From Microbulbifer sp. TB1203 (GTDB lineage Bacteria; Pseudomonadota; Gammaproteobacteria; Pseudomonadales; Cellvibrionaceae): DNA of 64,000 nucleotides. Position numbers and translations under genes: made by a program. How positions within the stretch are numbered: position 1 is the first letter of the stretch; each line of letters starts with the position of its first letter. The stretch lies in assembly GCF_030997045.1 (NCBI RefSeq), contig NZ_CP116899.1:4426001-4490000 (forward strand), given 5' to 3'. Of the stretch, positions 8,564-16,459 are shown piece after piece. The notes under the pieces were generated by a model, which saw nothing but the letters and a program-made list of their open reading frames with translations, was not told the origin of the DNA and made no database searches.

Positions 8564-9811
8564 ATGTGCCATGAAAATATATTGTGCTCAAGCGTGAAGA
8601 AGAGCCAGTGGATTTTGGCCGTTTTGCTGATTTCCATTAGTGTGTTCAGTCGGGCGGAGAAGTTTCCCGATCTGGCCGCAACTCCGCAAATGGGCTGGAA
8701 CAGCTGGAATCACTTCGGCTGTGATATCAATGAACAGATTATTCGCGAGATGGCGGATGCGATGGTTGCCAGCGGTATGAGGGAGGCTGGCTACGAATAC
8801 ATCAATATCGACGACTGTTGGCACGGCGAGCGGGATTCCCGGGGATTTATCCAGCCGAGCCCCGAGCATTTTCCGTCGGGCATGAAGGCTCTGGCGGACT
8901 ATGTCCACAGCAAGGGCCTGAAACTGGGCATCTATTCCGATGCCGGCGCCACCACCTGCGCCGGGCGGCCCGGCAGCCGCGGCCATGAGTACCAGGATGC
9001 CCTTACCTACGCCAGTTGGGGAATAGACTATTTGAAATACGATTGGTGCGACACCGAGAACCTCGATCCCACCGGCGCCTACACCACCATGCGCGATGCC
9101 ATACGGGCGGCGGGCCGGCCCATACTCTTCAGTATTTGCGAATGGGGGGACAATAAACCCTGGGAGTGGGCGGCGGATATGGGGCACTCATGGCGCACAA
9201 CCGGAGATATCTATCCTTGCTGGAACTGTGAACTAAGCCATGGGTCCTGGTCGTCCTGGGGCGTTCTGCCGATTCTCGATAAGCAGGCGGGCCTGCGCCA
9301 ATATGCCGGACCGGGCCATTGGAACGACATGGATATGCTGGAGGTGGGCAATGGCATGAGCCCGGAAGAGGATCGCGCACATTTCAGTATCTGGGCGATG
9401 ATGGCATCTCCGCTGATTGCCGGAAACGATCTGCGCCATATGAAAAAGCAAACTGTGGAAATCCTGACCAATAAGGATGTTATCGCCATAAATCAGGACA
9501 GGCTCGGGATTCAGGCGATGAAGTTTATCGATGAGGGCGACTTTGAAATATGGGTCAAGCCGCTGGAAGAAGATGAGTGGGGCTTTATGTTCCTTAATCG
9601 CAGCGGAGAGGTGGCTCGCTACCACTACGATTGGAGGGCACATAAAGTGGAAGACGATGTCCATAGCCGCTCGATTGACTTTAACCGTGTCCAGTTTGCC
9701 TGGAAAGACCTCTGGTCCAGGGAACGAGGCAGTACCGAGCGGGCGCTGGATCTGAAAGTCCCCCCGCACAGTGTGATCCTGCTGCGTTTAAAGCCAATAG
9801 GGGCATCTTAG
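8564..9811 (+). CDS. GH27 alpha-galactosidase, exported
   Basis: This 415-residue protein has a signal peptide (about 1-31, cleavage near SRA) and a GH27 catalytic domain starting at TPQMGWNSWN. The nucleophile is D160 in YLKYDWCD. The acid/base is D215 in WRTTGD, the RxxxD motif that holds D231 in human alpha-galactosidase A. WNDMDMLEVG and INQDRLG are further family signatures, and a short C-terminal beta domain ends the protein. It should release terminal alpha-1,6-linked galactose from galacto-oligosaccharides in the periplasm or outside the cell. It is the last gene of the first locus and gives that locus its likely substrate. A downstream GTG (8594) would also leave a signal peptide. 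Confidence 0.92.
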   Translation: MCHENILCSSVKKSQWILAVLLISISVFSRAEKFPDLAATPQMGWNSWNHFGCDINEQIIREMADAMVASGMREAGYEYINIDDCWHGERDSRGFIQPSPEHFPSGMKALADYVHSKGLKLGIYSDAGATTCAGRPGSRGHEYQDALTYASWGIDYLKYDWCDTENLDPTGAYTTMRDAIRAAGRPILFSICEWGDNKPWEWAADMGHSWRTTGDIYPCWNCELSHGSWSSWGVLPILDKQAGLRQYAGPGHWNDMDMLEVGNGMSPEEDRAHFSIWAMMASPLIAGNDLRHMKKQTVEILTNKDVIAINQDRLGIQAMKFIDEGDFEIWVKPLEEDEWGFMFLNRSGEVARYHYDWRAHKVEDDVHSRSIDFNRVQFAWKDLWSRERGSTERALDLKVPPHSVILLRLKPIGAS

Positions 9812-9840
9812 GGCCTCAAGTTTCGGAATTCAGATCAAGG

Positions 9841-9920
9841 CTGTGGGAGCCTGCCCCGCAGGCGAAAAGACGGTGCTGAATGGCAACGCCATTATTCGCC
9901 AGCAGGGCTGGCTCCCACAG
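9841..9920. repeat. Long imperfect hairpin of the TGTGGGAGCCTGC repeat type
   Basis: CTGTGGGAGCCTGC at the left pairs imperfectly with GGCTGGCTCCCACAG at the right. An inner pair (GGCGAA and TTCGCC) and a centre GCAACGCC complete the structure. It is a dispersed repeat related to those at 13285-13415 and 18813-18889. The rest of the 9812-10331 gap holds a GGTGGGAC-containing repeat pair near 10170-10210 and the leader of the next TBDR gene; I see no gene there. Confidence 0.6.
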
Positions 9921-10292
9921 GGTGCGGTCCAGCGGAGGAGCATCCGCGCCAGGTACGGCGCCCTCACCCACTGGAATCGCGACTGACCGACAGCCACCCT
10001 CCGGCTATCGGACACAACTTTTGGTGCAAGCTTGGGGCGGGGTCCGTTTCCCGCCTGCTTTTTTCCTTTCCTCCGCCGCGTTCCGATATGCCGGCGCATT
10101 TCTGTACTGTTTTCCTAACTCATTGTTTTTATTGAATTTTCTCAGTTCCAGTTTCCCCCGGAAGCAAGGTGGGACCGGGCCACCTTGCGCTTATTTGCCA
10201 AGGTGGGACGACGGCGGGCTGGCACCGGAAGGAGTATAAGCTGGCACCAGATAGCGCTATCCTTCGGGCTTCCCCGGGGGTAGGCATCCCGT

Positions 10293-10308
10293 AAACAAAA
10301 AATAACGA
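10293..10308 (+). promoter_or_regulatory. Shared leader motif upstream of TBDR gene
   Basis: AAACAAAAAATAACGA occurs here, 24 bases before the TBDR start, and again exactly at 42262-42277, 20 bases before the GH81 gene. Both genes belong to beta-1,3-glucan loci. It could be a common 5'-leader or regulator site; the function is inferred only from this shared placement. Confidence 0.4.
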
Positions 10309-10331
10309 CGCGATGATGGGGAGAGAACTTC

Positions 10332-13265
10332 ATGAACAATCAAACCGGGTTTAGGAAGAAATCCATGGCCGCGGCCATCGCCTGCGCCCTCTCCGGCGTA
10401 CCCCTGGCACAGGGCCAGGAGGACACGGCGCTGGAAGAGGTGGTCGTGGTAGGTATCCGCGGCAGTCTGCAGCGCGCCATGGACGTCAAGCGCGATGCCC
10501 GGGGGGTGGTGGATGCCATCTCCGCCGAGGACATCGGCAAGATGCCGGACACCAACCTGGCAGAGTCGCTGCAGCGTATCACCGGCGTATCCATAGACCG
10601 GCAGAACGGTGAAGGCAGCCGGGTCACAGTGCGCGGCTTCGGCCCCGACTACAACGTGGTGACCCTGAACGGCCGGCAGATGCCGGCGGCCAATATCGAG
10701 GCCACCTCCGCCTCCTCGTCCCGCTCCTACGATTTCGCCAACCTGGCCGCCGAGAGCGTCAGCGCGGTGGAAATCTACAAGACCGGCAGGGCCGACCTGT
10801 CCACCGGCGGCATAGGCTCGGTCATTAATATCCGCACCGCGCGCCCCCTGGAACAGGACGACCTGGTGCTGAACCTGAGCGCGAAGAGCACCCACGATAC
10901 CTCCAACCAGGAAGGGGACGACTGGACGCCGGAGGTGTCGGGCATCTTCAGCACCAAGTTCGCCGATGACACTATCGGCGTGGCCCTGACCGGCTCCTAT
11001 TCCGAGCGCCACAGTGGCTTCGCCAAGGCCGAGACGGGCCCGGGCTGGTACACCATCCAGGGCGGCCAGGGCGACTGGGGCTCCATTGCGCCCGACAATC
11101 CCAACTTCGTAAACGCGCCCCAGGAGGGCGACATCTACTCGGTGCCGCGCGGCATCGGTTACAACTTCACCGAGGTGCAGCGCGAGCGCACCAACGCGCA
11201 ACTGACCCTGCAGTGGGCCCCATCCGACAATTTTGAAGCCATCGTGGACTACACCTACGCCGAGCAGGACGTAGAGCAGCAGTACAACGCCATGGGCGCC
11301 TGGTTCAATGGCGTGCCCCTGGAAGGCGAGTTCACCGAAGGCTCCGGCAACGGCAGCGTGGTGGCGCCGGTGATCTATGTCGACGGCACCGGTACCGACG
11401 TGACCTTCAACGCCGGCGACTGGGGCACCGTCAACGAGAACAATTCCGTGGGCGTGAACCTGGCCTGGCGCCCCAGCGACCGGTTGAGCCTGGCCTTCGA
11501 CTACCACAACTCCAGCGCGGAGAACGGCGCAAAAGACGGCCGCGGCACCAACAACAATATCGCCGGTGTCCAGTACAACCGCGCCGCCACACGGGTGAAC
11601 TACGGCTACGACCTGCCCGCCACCAGTTTCGAATTTATCGACGGCCAGGAATTCGATCCGGCGCAGATGCTCACTTCCGGGAGCAGCTTCCGCAACAGCT
11701 ACATGAAGCACGAGATAGAGCAGGCGAAGTTCGACGGCAGCTTCGAGTTCGATGCCGGCGCCGTGAAGAGCATCGACTTCGGCCTGGCCTACCTGGAATC
11801 CACAAACCGCTCCGCCTTCGCCAACGCCCAGCGCGATAGCTGGGGTGGCTACGGCACCGCCGCCGACTATCCGGACGACATCTTCGAGCGGAAGAGCATG
11901 GCCGACGCGCTGGACCAGTTCGGCAGTGCCGACAGTGCGGAGATGACGCCCTACTACTATGCGGCGGACTTCCAGGGCATGATCGACGCCATCTCGGCCA
12001 TTGCCGCGGCCAACGGCGAGACCATCAGCCCCTGCGGCACGGTGCTCTGCGCCAGCGACGAATTCACCACCGACCGCACCGCGGTCGAGGAGCAAACCGG
12101 GGCTTACACGCAGGTGAACCTGGCCTGGGAAAATGGCGCTATGCCGATGCATCTGGTGGTGGGCTTGCGCTATGAGGACACCAAGGTGGACGCCAGGGCA
12201 CTGGTGCCAACCTACGAAACCCTCGCCTGGGTGGGAGATAACGAGTTCGTCGCCCAGGCCAATGGCGAGACCATTGAGCGGCGGGACGGAGCCTACAGCA
12301 ACTGGCTGCCGAACCTGGACTTCGACATCTCGCTGACCGAGGAATTGGTCGCCCGAGCCTCTCTCAGCAAGACCATTTCGCGCCCCGGCTACAGTGATAT
12401 CCAGGGGGGGCAGACTATCGATCCTATCGTGCGTTTTAACGGCGGCATCTCCAATCTCGGCAATCCCGACCTGGACCCCTTCGAGTCCACCAACTTTGAC
12501 CTGTCAGCGGAGTGGTACTACGCAGAGGGGAGCTACCTGTCCGTGGGCTACTACAAGAAGGACGTGGACAACTTCATCGGTCAGACCTCGTTCCAGGAGA
12601 CCACCTTTGATCTGGCGCACCCGGCACATGGTCCACGCTACGAGCAAGCGGTGGCCGACTTGGGCACCGACGATGCGGCGGCGGTGCGCGCCCATATGAA
12701 CGCCCTGTACGGTGAACCCGTCACCGGCTCGGCGGCGGAGGGGGACTCACTGGCAGTATTCACCGTGATCATCCCGGTCAACGCGGAAACCGCGAAGATC
12801 GACGGCTTTGAAGTGGCGCTGCAGCACATGTTCGGCGAATCCGGCTTCGGCGCCATCGTCAACTTCACCACTGTCGATGGCGACATCGCCTACGACAACT
12901 TCAACACCAACAAGTGTGACGGCTGTGAGAACCAGTTCGCGCTGCTGGGCCTGAGCGATTCGTTCAACGTCGTGGGCTTTTACGACAAGAACGGCATCCA
13001 GGCGCGCATCGCCTACAACTGGCGCGACGACTTCCTGACCGGCACCTTCGACGGCAACGGCGAGCGCAACCCGGTGTACACCGAGGCCTACGGCCAGTGG
13101 GACCTCAACGTGAGTTACGACGTAAACGAGGACCTCTCCGTGTTCGCTGAGGGCATCAATGTCACCAACGAAACCCAGCGTTTGTACGGTCGCCATGACA
13201 AGATGATGATTGGCGCCATCCAAACCGGCGCCCGGTACAATCTGGGCGTGCGTTACAGCTTCTGA
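10332..13265 (+). CDS. TonB-dependent outer-membrane receptor (laminarin locus)
   Basis: This is a 977-residue TBDR with a signal peptide (1-28, cleavage AQG/QE), a TonB-box-like LEEVVVVGIR at about 34-43, a plug domain (AESLQRITGVSIDR, RVTVRGFGPDYNVVTLNGR) and a beta-barrel ending in RYSF. It is preceded by GGGGAGAG, a good SD. The genes downstream on the same strand encode a cupin-like protein, a halogenase-family protein, a di-haem lipoprotein, GH16 and GH3. It most likely imports beta-1,3-glucan (laminari-)oligosaccharides. The substrate is inferred from GH16 and GH3, not from the receptor itself. Confidence 0.93.
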   Translation: MNNQTGFRKKSMAAAIACALSGVPLAQGQEDTALEEVVVVGIRGSLQRAMDVKRDARGVVDAISAEDIGKMPDTNLAESLQRITGVSIDRQNGEGSRVTVRGFGPDYNVVTLNGRQMPAANIEATSASSSRSYDFANLAAESVSAVEIYKTGRADLSTGGIGSVINIRTARPLEQDDLVLNLSAKSTHDTSNQEGDDWTPEVSGIFSTKFADDTIGVALTGSYSERHSGFAKAETGPGWYTIQGGQGDWGSIAPDNPNFVNAPQEGDIYSVPRGIGYNFTEVQRERTNAQLTLQWAPSDNFEAIVDYTYAEQDVEQQYNAMGAWFNGVPLEGEFTEGSGNGSVVAPVIYVDGTGTDVTFNAGDWGTVNENNSVGVNLAWRPSDRLSLAFDYHNSSAENGAKDGRGTNNNIAGVQYNRAATRVNYGYDLPATSFEFIDGQEFDPAQMLTSGSSFRNSYMKHEIEQAKFDGSFEFDAGAVKSIDFGLAYLESTNRSAFANAQRDSWGGYGTAADYPDDIFERKSMADALDQFGSADSAEMTPYYYAADFQGMIDAISAIAAANGETISPCGTVLCASDEFTTDRTAVEEQTGAYTQVNLAWENGAMPMHLVVGLRYEDTKVDARALVPTYETLAWVGDNEFVAQANGETIERRDGAYSNWLPNLDFDISLTEELVARASLSKTISRPGYSDIQGGQTIDPIVRFNGGISNLGNPDLDPFESTNFDLSAEWYYAEGSYLSVGYYKKDVDNFIGQTSFQETTFDLAHPAHGPRYEQAVADLGTDDAAAVRAHMNALYGEPVTGSAAEGDSLAVFTVIIPVNAETAKIDGFEVALQHMFGESGFGAIVNFTTVDGDIAYDNFNTNKCDGCENQFALLGLSDSFNVVGFYDKNGIQARIAYNWRDDFLTGTFDGNGERNPVYTEAYGQWDLNVSYDVNEDLSVFAEGINVTNETQRLYGRHDKMMIGAIQTGARYNLGVRYSF

Positions 13266-13596
13266 TGTGCCGTCGGGAGCCACTTTTGTAGGAGCCTGCT
13301 GTGACCGCCATGGATGGCGGAGTGCCGCCCAGCGGAAATGCAGATTTTGCAGGAGCAAAAATCTGTCAGGCGAACAGCTACGGAGTTCCGTTCTTGTTCG
13401 CCTGCAAGCAGGCTCCTGGGTGCCAGTCGTAGGGTGCGCCGTGACAGAAAATTGCTCCTGCATTTTCTGCACTTCCGCCATCCATGGCGGTCGCGCACCA
13501 AAAGCCTGAGGCCCCCACCCGTCCTGGAGCGGTGCGCACGGCGCACCCTACGGTTGAACTCCAAAACGGGTCAGTCACCATCCTACTTTGCAGGAA
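13266..13596. repeat. Cluster of nested dispersed repeats
   Basis: This non-coding stretch after the TBDR holds several interleaved inverted pairs. GACCGCCATGGATGGCGG (near 13300) pairs with its complement near 13478. CGTAGGGTGCGCCGTG (near 13427) pairs imperfectly with a copy near 13530. TGTAGGAGCCTGC pairs with GCAAGCAGGCTCCT. It looks like REP-type elements inserted into one another. I see no gene in it. Confidence 0.55.
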
Positions 13597-13626
13597 GCAA
13601 AAGGCGTGAGTGATCACGCCTTTTGC
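13597..13626. terminator. Strong stem-loop, possible bidirectional terminator
   Basis: Two perfect 13-base arms (GCAAAAGGCGTGA and its complement) with a 4-base GTGA loop. The T-run lies inside the right arm (CCTTTTGC), and the left arm gives the same on the other strand. It sits between the TBDR and the cupin-like gene, so it may attenuate transcription between them. Confidence 0.5.
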
Positions 13627-13712
13627 ATTTGTTGAGAGAGAGGATCTGCAATGCAGCAGGCTTCATTACCAAAATCAGTTCCGGTGCCGACCGGCGAGCG
13701 GAACCGGGCCGG

Positions 13713-14723
13713 ATGAACTACCCGGATTTTATTCCCGCGGTGGAAACCCGGGACGACGTGACCCAGACCGGCCTGCCCGACGCCATCGCCGACCGCACCA
13801 CACCCTTGCTGATAAAGGGCGCCGTGGCCCACTGGCCCGTGGTGCAAGCGGCAAAAGCAGGGCGCCTGGGCGACTACCTGGCCCCCTTTGATCTGGACCG
13901 GCCCCTGGTGGTATTTCGAGCCGAGGCCGAAACCCGGGGCCGCATCTTCTACAACGACGCCATGGATGGCTTCAACTTCGAGCGCACCACCGGCCGGCTG
14001 TTGCCGACGCTGCAAGAACTGGAGCGCAGGGCCACCGGCGGCGACCACTGCTACGTGGGCTCGATTCCCGTCGACCACCACCTGCCCGGCCTGCGGGCAC
14101 ACAACGACCTGGAGCTGCCGGACTGCCAGCCGCTGGTGTCCCTGTGGTTCGGCAACCGCTCGCTGATCCCCGCGCACTTCGACCTGCCCAACAACCTGGC
14201 CTGCGTGGTGGCCGGGCGCCGCCGCTTCACCCTGTTCCCGCCGGAGCAGGTGGCCAACCTGTACCCGGGGCCGCTGGATTTCACCCCCGCCGGCCAGGTC
14301 GTCAGCCTGGTGGACTTCCATGCGCCGGATTTCGAACGCTTTCCGCGCTACCGCGAGGCACTCGAAGCGGCCCAGGTGGCCGAGATGGCACCCGGCGACC
14401 TGCTCTACCTGCCCAGCATGTGGTGGCACCAGGTGGAGGGGCTGGACGACCTGAACATGCTGGTGAACTATTGGTGGCGCTCCACCCCGGCCTGGACCGG
14501 CCTGCCGCAGGATGCGCTGATGCACGCACTGCTGGCCATCGGCAGCCTGCCGCAGGCGCAAAGGCAGGCCTGGGGGCAACTGTTCGACCACTTCGTGGTC
14601 AAACGCGAGCGGGCCGCGGCGCATATACCGCCGGAGCGGCGCGGCCCACTGGCCGACCTCGATCGGGATACGGCCGCGAGGCTGAAAAAATTATTGATAG
14701 AAAAATTGCAGCGGATGCCCTGA
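13713..14723 (+). CDS. Cupin-like (JmjC/FIH-type) Fe(II)/2-oxoglutarate oxygenase family protein
   Basis: About 336 residues of the Cupin_8/JmjC-like family. The iron facial triad is visible as H155-x-D157 (IPAHFDLPNN) and the distal H239 in SMWWHQVEGL; RRRFTLFPPEQV is a family hallmark. Such proteins hydroxylate protein side chains in the few studied cases. Bacterial members beside TBDR and halogenase genes have no known substrate. The start at ATG 13713 (MNYPDFIPAV) gives a normal family N-terminus; an in-frame start at 13623 would add 30 unrelated residues. There is no signal peptide, so it is cytoplasmic. It lies between the TBDR and a halogenase-family gene, so it probably acts in the same unknown process. 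Confidence 0.82.
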   Translation: MNYPDFIPAVETRDDVTQTGLPDAIADRTTPLLIKGAVAHWPVVQAAKAGRLGDYLAPFDLDRPLVVFRAEAETRGRIFYNDAMDGFNFERTTGRLLPTLQELERRATGGDHCYVGSIPVDHHLPGLRAHNDLELPDCQPLVSLWFGNRSLIPAHFDLPNNLACVVAGRRRFTLFPPEQVANLYPGPLDFTPAGQVVSLVDFHAPDFERFPRYREALEAAQVAEMAPGDLLYLPSMWWHQVEGLDDLNMLVNYWWRSTPAWTGLPQDALMHALLAIGSLPQAQRQAWGQLFDHFVVKRERAAAHIPPERRGPLADLDRDTAARLKKLLIEKLQRMP

Positions 14724-14757
14724 GCCGAATGGTGCTGACTTGAGCGTGGGTTCTTCC

Positions 14758-14836
14758 GTAGGATGGGCAAAGGAGCGTAGCGACGTGCCCATCTTCCGCG
14801 GCTTTGATGGGCACGCTTCGCTTTGCCCATCCTACA
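14758..14836. repeat. Inverted repeat of the GTAGGATGGGCAAAG type
   Basis: GTAGGATGGGCAAAG at the left matches CTTTGCCCATCCTAC at the right, with inner partial pairing (GTGCCCAT and ATGGGCAC). It is a dispersed element between the cupin-like and halogenase genes. A half copy is seen at about 45251-45270. Confidence 0.6.
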
Positions 14837-14918
14837 AAAATACCGATCTTCGGCTTAAGCCAGTGCCATTCCGCCCTGAGTCGACGGAGCGGTGCGATGA
14901 TGAAACGGTGAGAAAACA

Positions 14919-16412
14919 ATGAATCAAGCCATAAAAAAAATCGTGATCGCCGGCGGCGGCACCGCCGGTTGGATGACCGCCGCGGCCCTGTCGAAACTGA
15001 TGGGCGGGGAACTGGAGATCACCCTGGTGGAATCCGAGTCCATCGGTACCATCGGCGTGGGCGAGGCCACCATCCCCACCCTGGTGTTTTTCCACCGCCT
15101 GCTGGGTATCGACGAGGCGGAATTCCTCGCCGCCACCCAGGGCACCTACAAGCTGGGCATCCGTTTCGAAAACTGGCGCGATCGGGGCGAGAGCTATATG
15201 CACGCCTTCGGCGTCACCGGCCGGGACTGCTGGGCCTGCGGCTTCCAGCACTTCTGGTTGCGCGCGCGACAGTTGGGGCTGGCCGGCGATTTCGGTGAAT
15301 ATTGCCTGGAGCGGCGCGCCGCCGAGGCCCACAAATTTTCCCACCTGCCCAACAACGGCCTCAACTACGCCTTCCATCTGGACGCCAGCCGCTACGCGGC
15401 TTTTCTGCGCGAATTCAGTGAAGGCTTCGGCGTCAATCGGGTGGAGGGAAAAATCTCCGAGGTAAATCTGCACCCGGACACCGGCTATATCCGCGCGCTC
15501 AAACTGGACTCGGGTCGGGAGCTGGACGGCGACTTTTTTATCGACTGCACGGGCATGCGCGCGCTGCTGATCGAAAAAGCCCTGCATACCGGCTTCGAAT
15601 CCTGGTCCCACTGGCTGCCCTGCGACAGCGCCGTGGCGGTGCAGACCAAGGCCGTTGAGCCACCGGTTCCCTTCACCCGCTCCATCGCGCGGGAGAGCGC
15701 CTGGCAGTGGCGCATTCCCCTGCAGCACCGGGTGGGCAACGGCCTGGTCTACGCCAGCAGTTATCGAAACGACGAATCGGCGCGCGAACAACTGCTGGAA
15801 AATATCGAGGGAGACCAGCTCACCGATCCCCTGCTGATCAAATTCCAGACCGGCCGCCGGCGCAAACAGTGGCACAGGAACTGCCTCGCCGTGGGCTTGT
15901 CCAGCGGTTTCCTGGAGCCCCTGGAATCAACGAGCATTCACCTGATCCAGCAGAACATAGTGCGCTTCCTGCGCTTCTTCCCGCGCACGGAAATCCGCCA
16001 GGTGGAGGTGGACGAGTTCAACCGCCAGGCGGATTTCGATATGGAGCGCATCCGCGATTTCATCATCCTGCACTACAAGGTGACCGAGCGGGCAGACACG
16101 GATTTCTGGCGCCACTGCCGGCAGATGAGCATTCCCGACAGCCTGGCCACCAAGATCGATATGTTCCGCGAAACCGGCCACGTATTCCGCGCGGACAGCG
16201 AACTGTTCGTGGACTCCTGGCAACAGGTGATGCTGGGCCAGGGGCTGATGCCGGAGCGTTACCACTCACTGGTGGACACCATGCCCGAGCGGGAGCTCGC
16301 GGATTTTATCGGCCAGGTCAAGGCGGAAGTGGACAGCAAGATGGCCCGTCTCAAGGACCATAACGCCTATCTGGCCGGCCTTTTGCCCGACAGTGTACGG
16401 CGGACCGGATAA
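14919..16412 (+). CDS. Tryptophan-halogenase-family flavoprotein (laminarin locus)
   Basis: This 497-residue protein has intact family motifs: GGGTAGWM (12-19), GVGEATIP, K78 in TYKLGIRF (catalytic-lysine position), WQWRIP (262-267) and GFLEPLESTS with the second catalytic Glu. It has no signal peptide, so it is cytoplasmic. It lies between the cupin-like protein and the di-haem lipoprotein in a locus otherwise devoted to beta-1,3-glucan use. As with the three copies at 3.9-8.5 kb, its real substrate cannot be assigned. The SD is weak (GAGAAAACA before the ATG). Confidence 0.88.
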   Translation: MNQAIKKIVIAGGGTAGWMTAAALSKLMGGELEITLVESESIGTIGVGEATIPTLVFFHRLLGIDEAEFLAATQGTYKLGIRFENWRDRGESYMHAFGVTGRDCWACGFQHFWLRARQLGLAGDFGEYCLERRAAEAHKFSHLPNNGLNYAFHLDASRYAAFLREFSEGFGVNRVEGKISEVNLHPDTGYIRALKLDSGRELDGDFFIDCTGMRALLIEKALHTGFESWSHWLPCDSAVAVQTKAVEPPVPFTRSIARESAWQWRIPLQHRVGNGLVYASSYRNDESAREQLLENIEGDQLTDPLLIKFQTGRRRKQWHRNCLAVGLSSGFLEPLESTSIHLIQQNIVRFLRFFPRTEIRQVEVDEFNRQADFDMERIRDFIILHYKVTERADTDFWRHCRQMSIPDSLATKIDMFRETGHVFRADSELFVDSWQQVMLGQGLMPERYHSLVDTMPERELADFIGQVKAEVDSKMARLKDHNAYLAGLLPDSVRRTG

Positions 16413-16459
16413 GCATCCGGAGCTGCATCGGGTAAGAAAGGCCCCAAGAGGTATCGATA

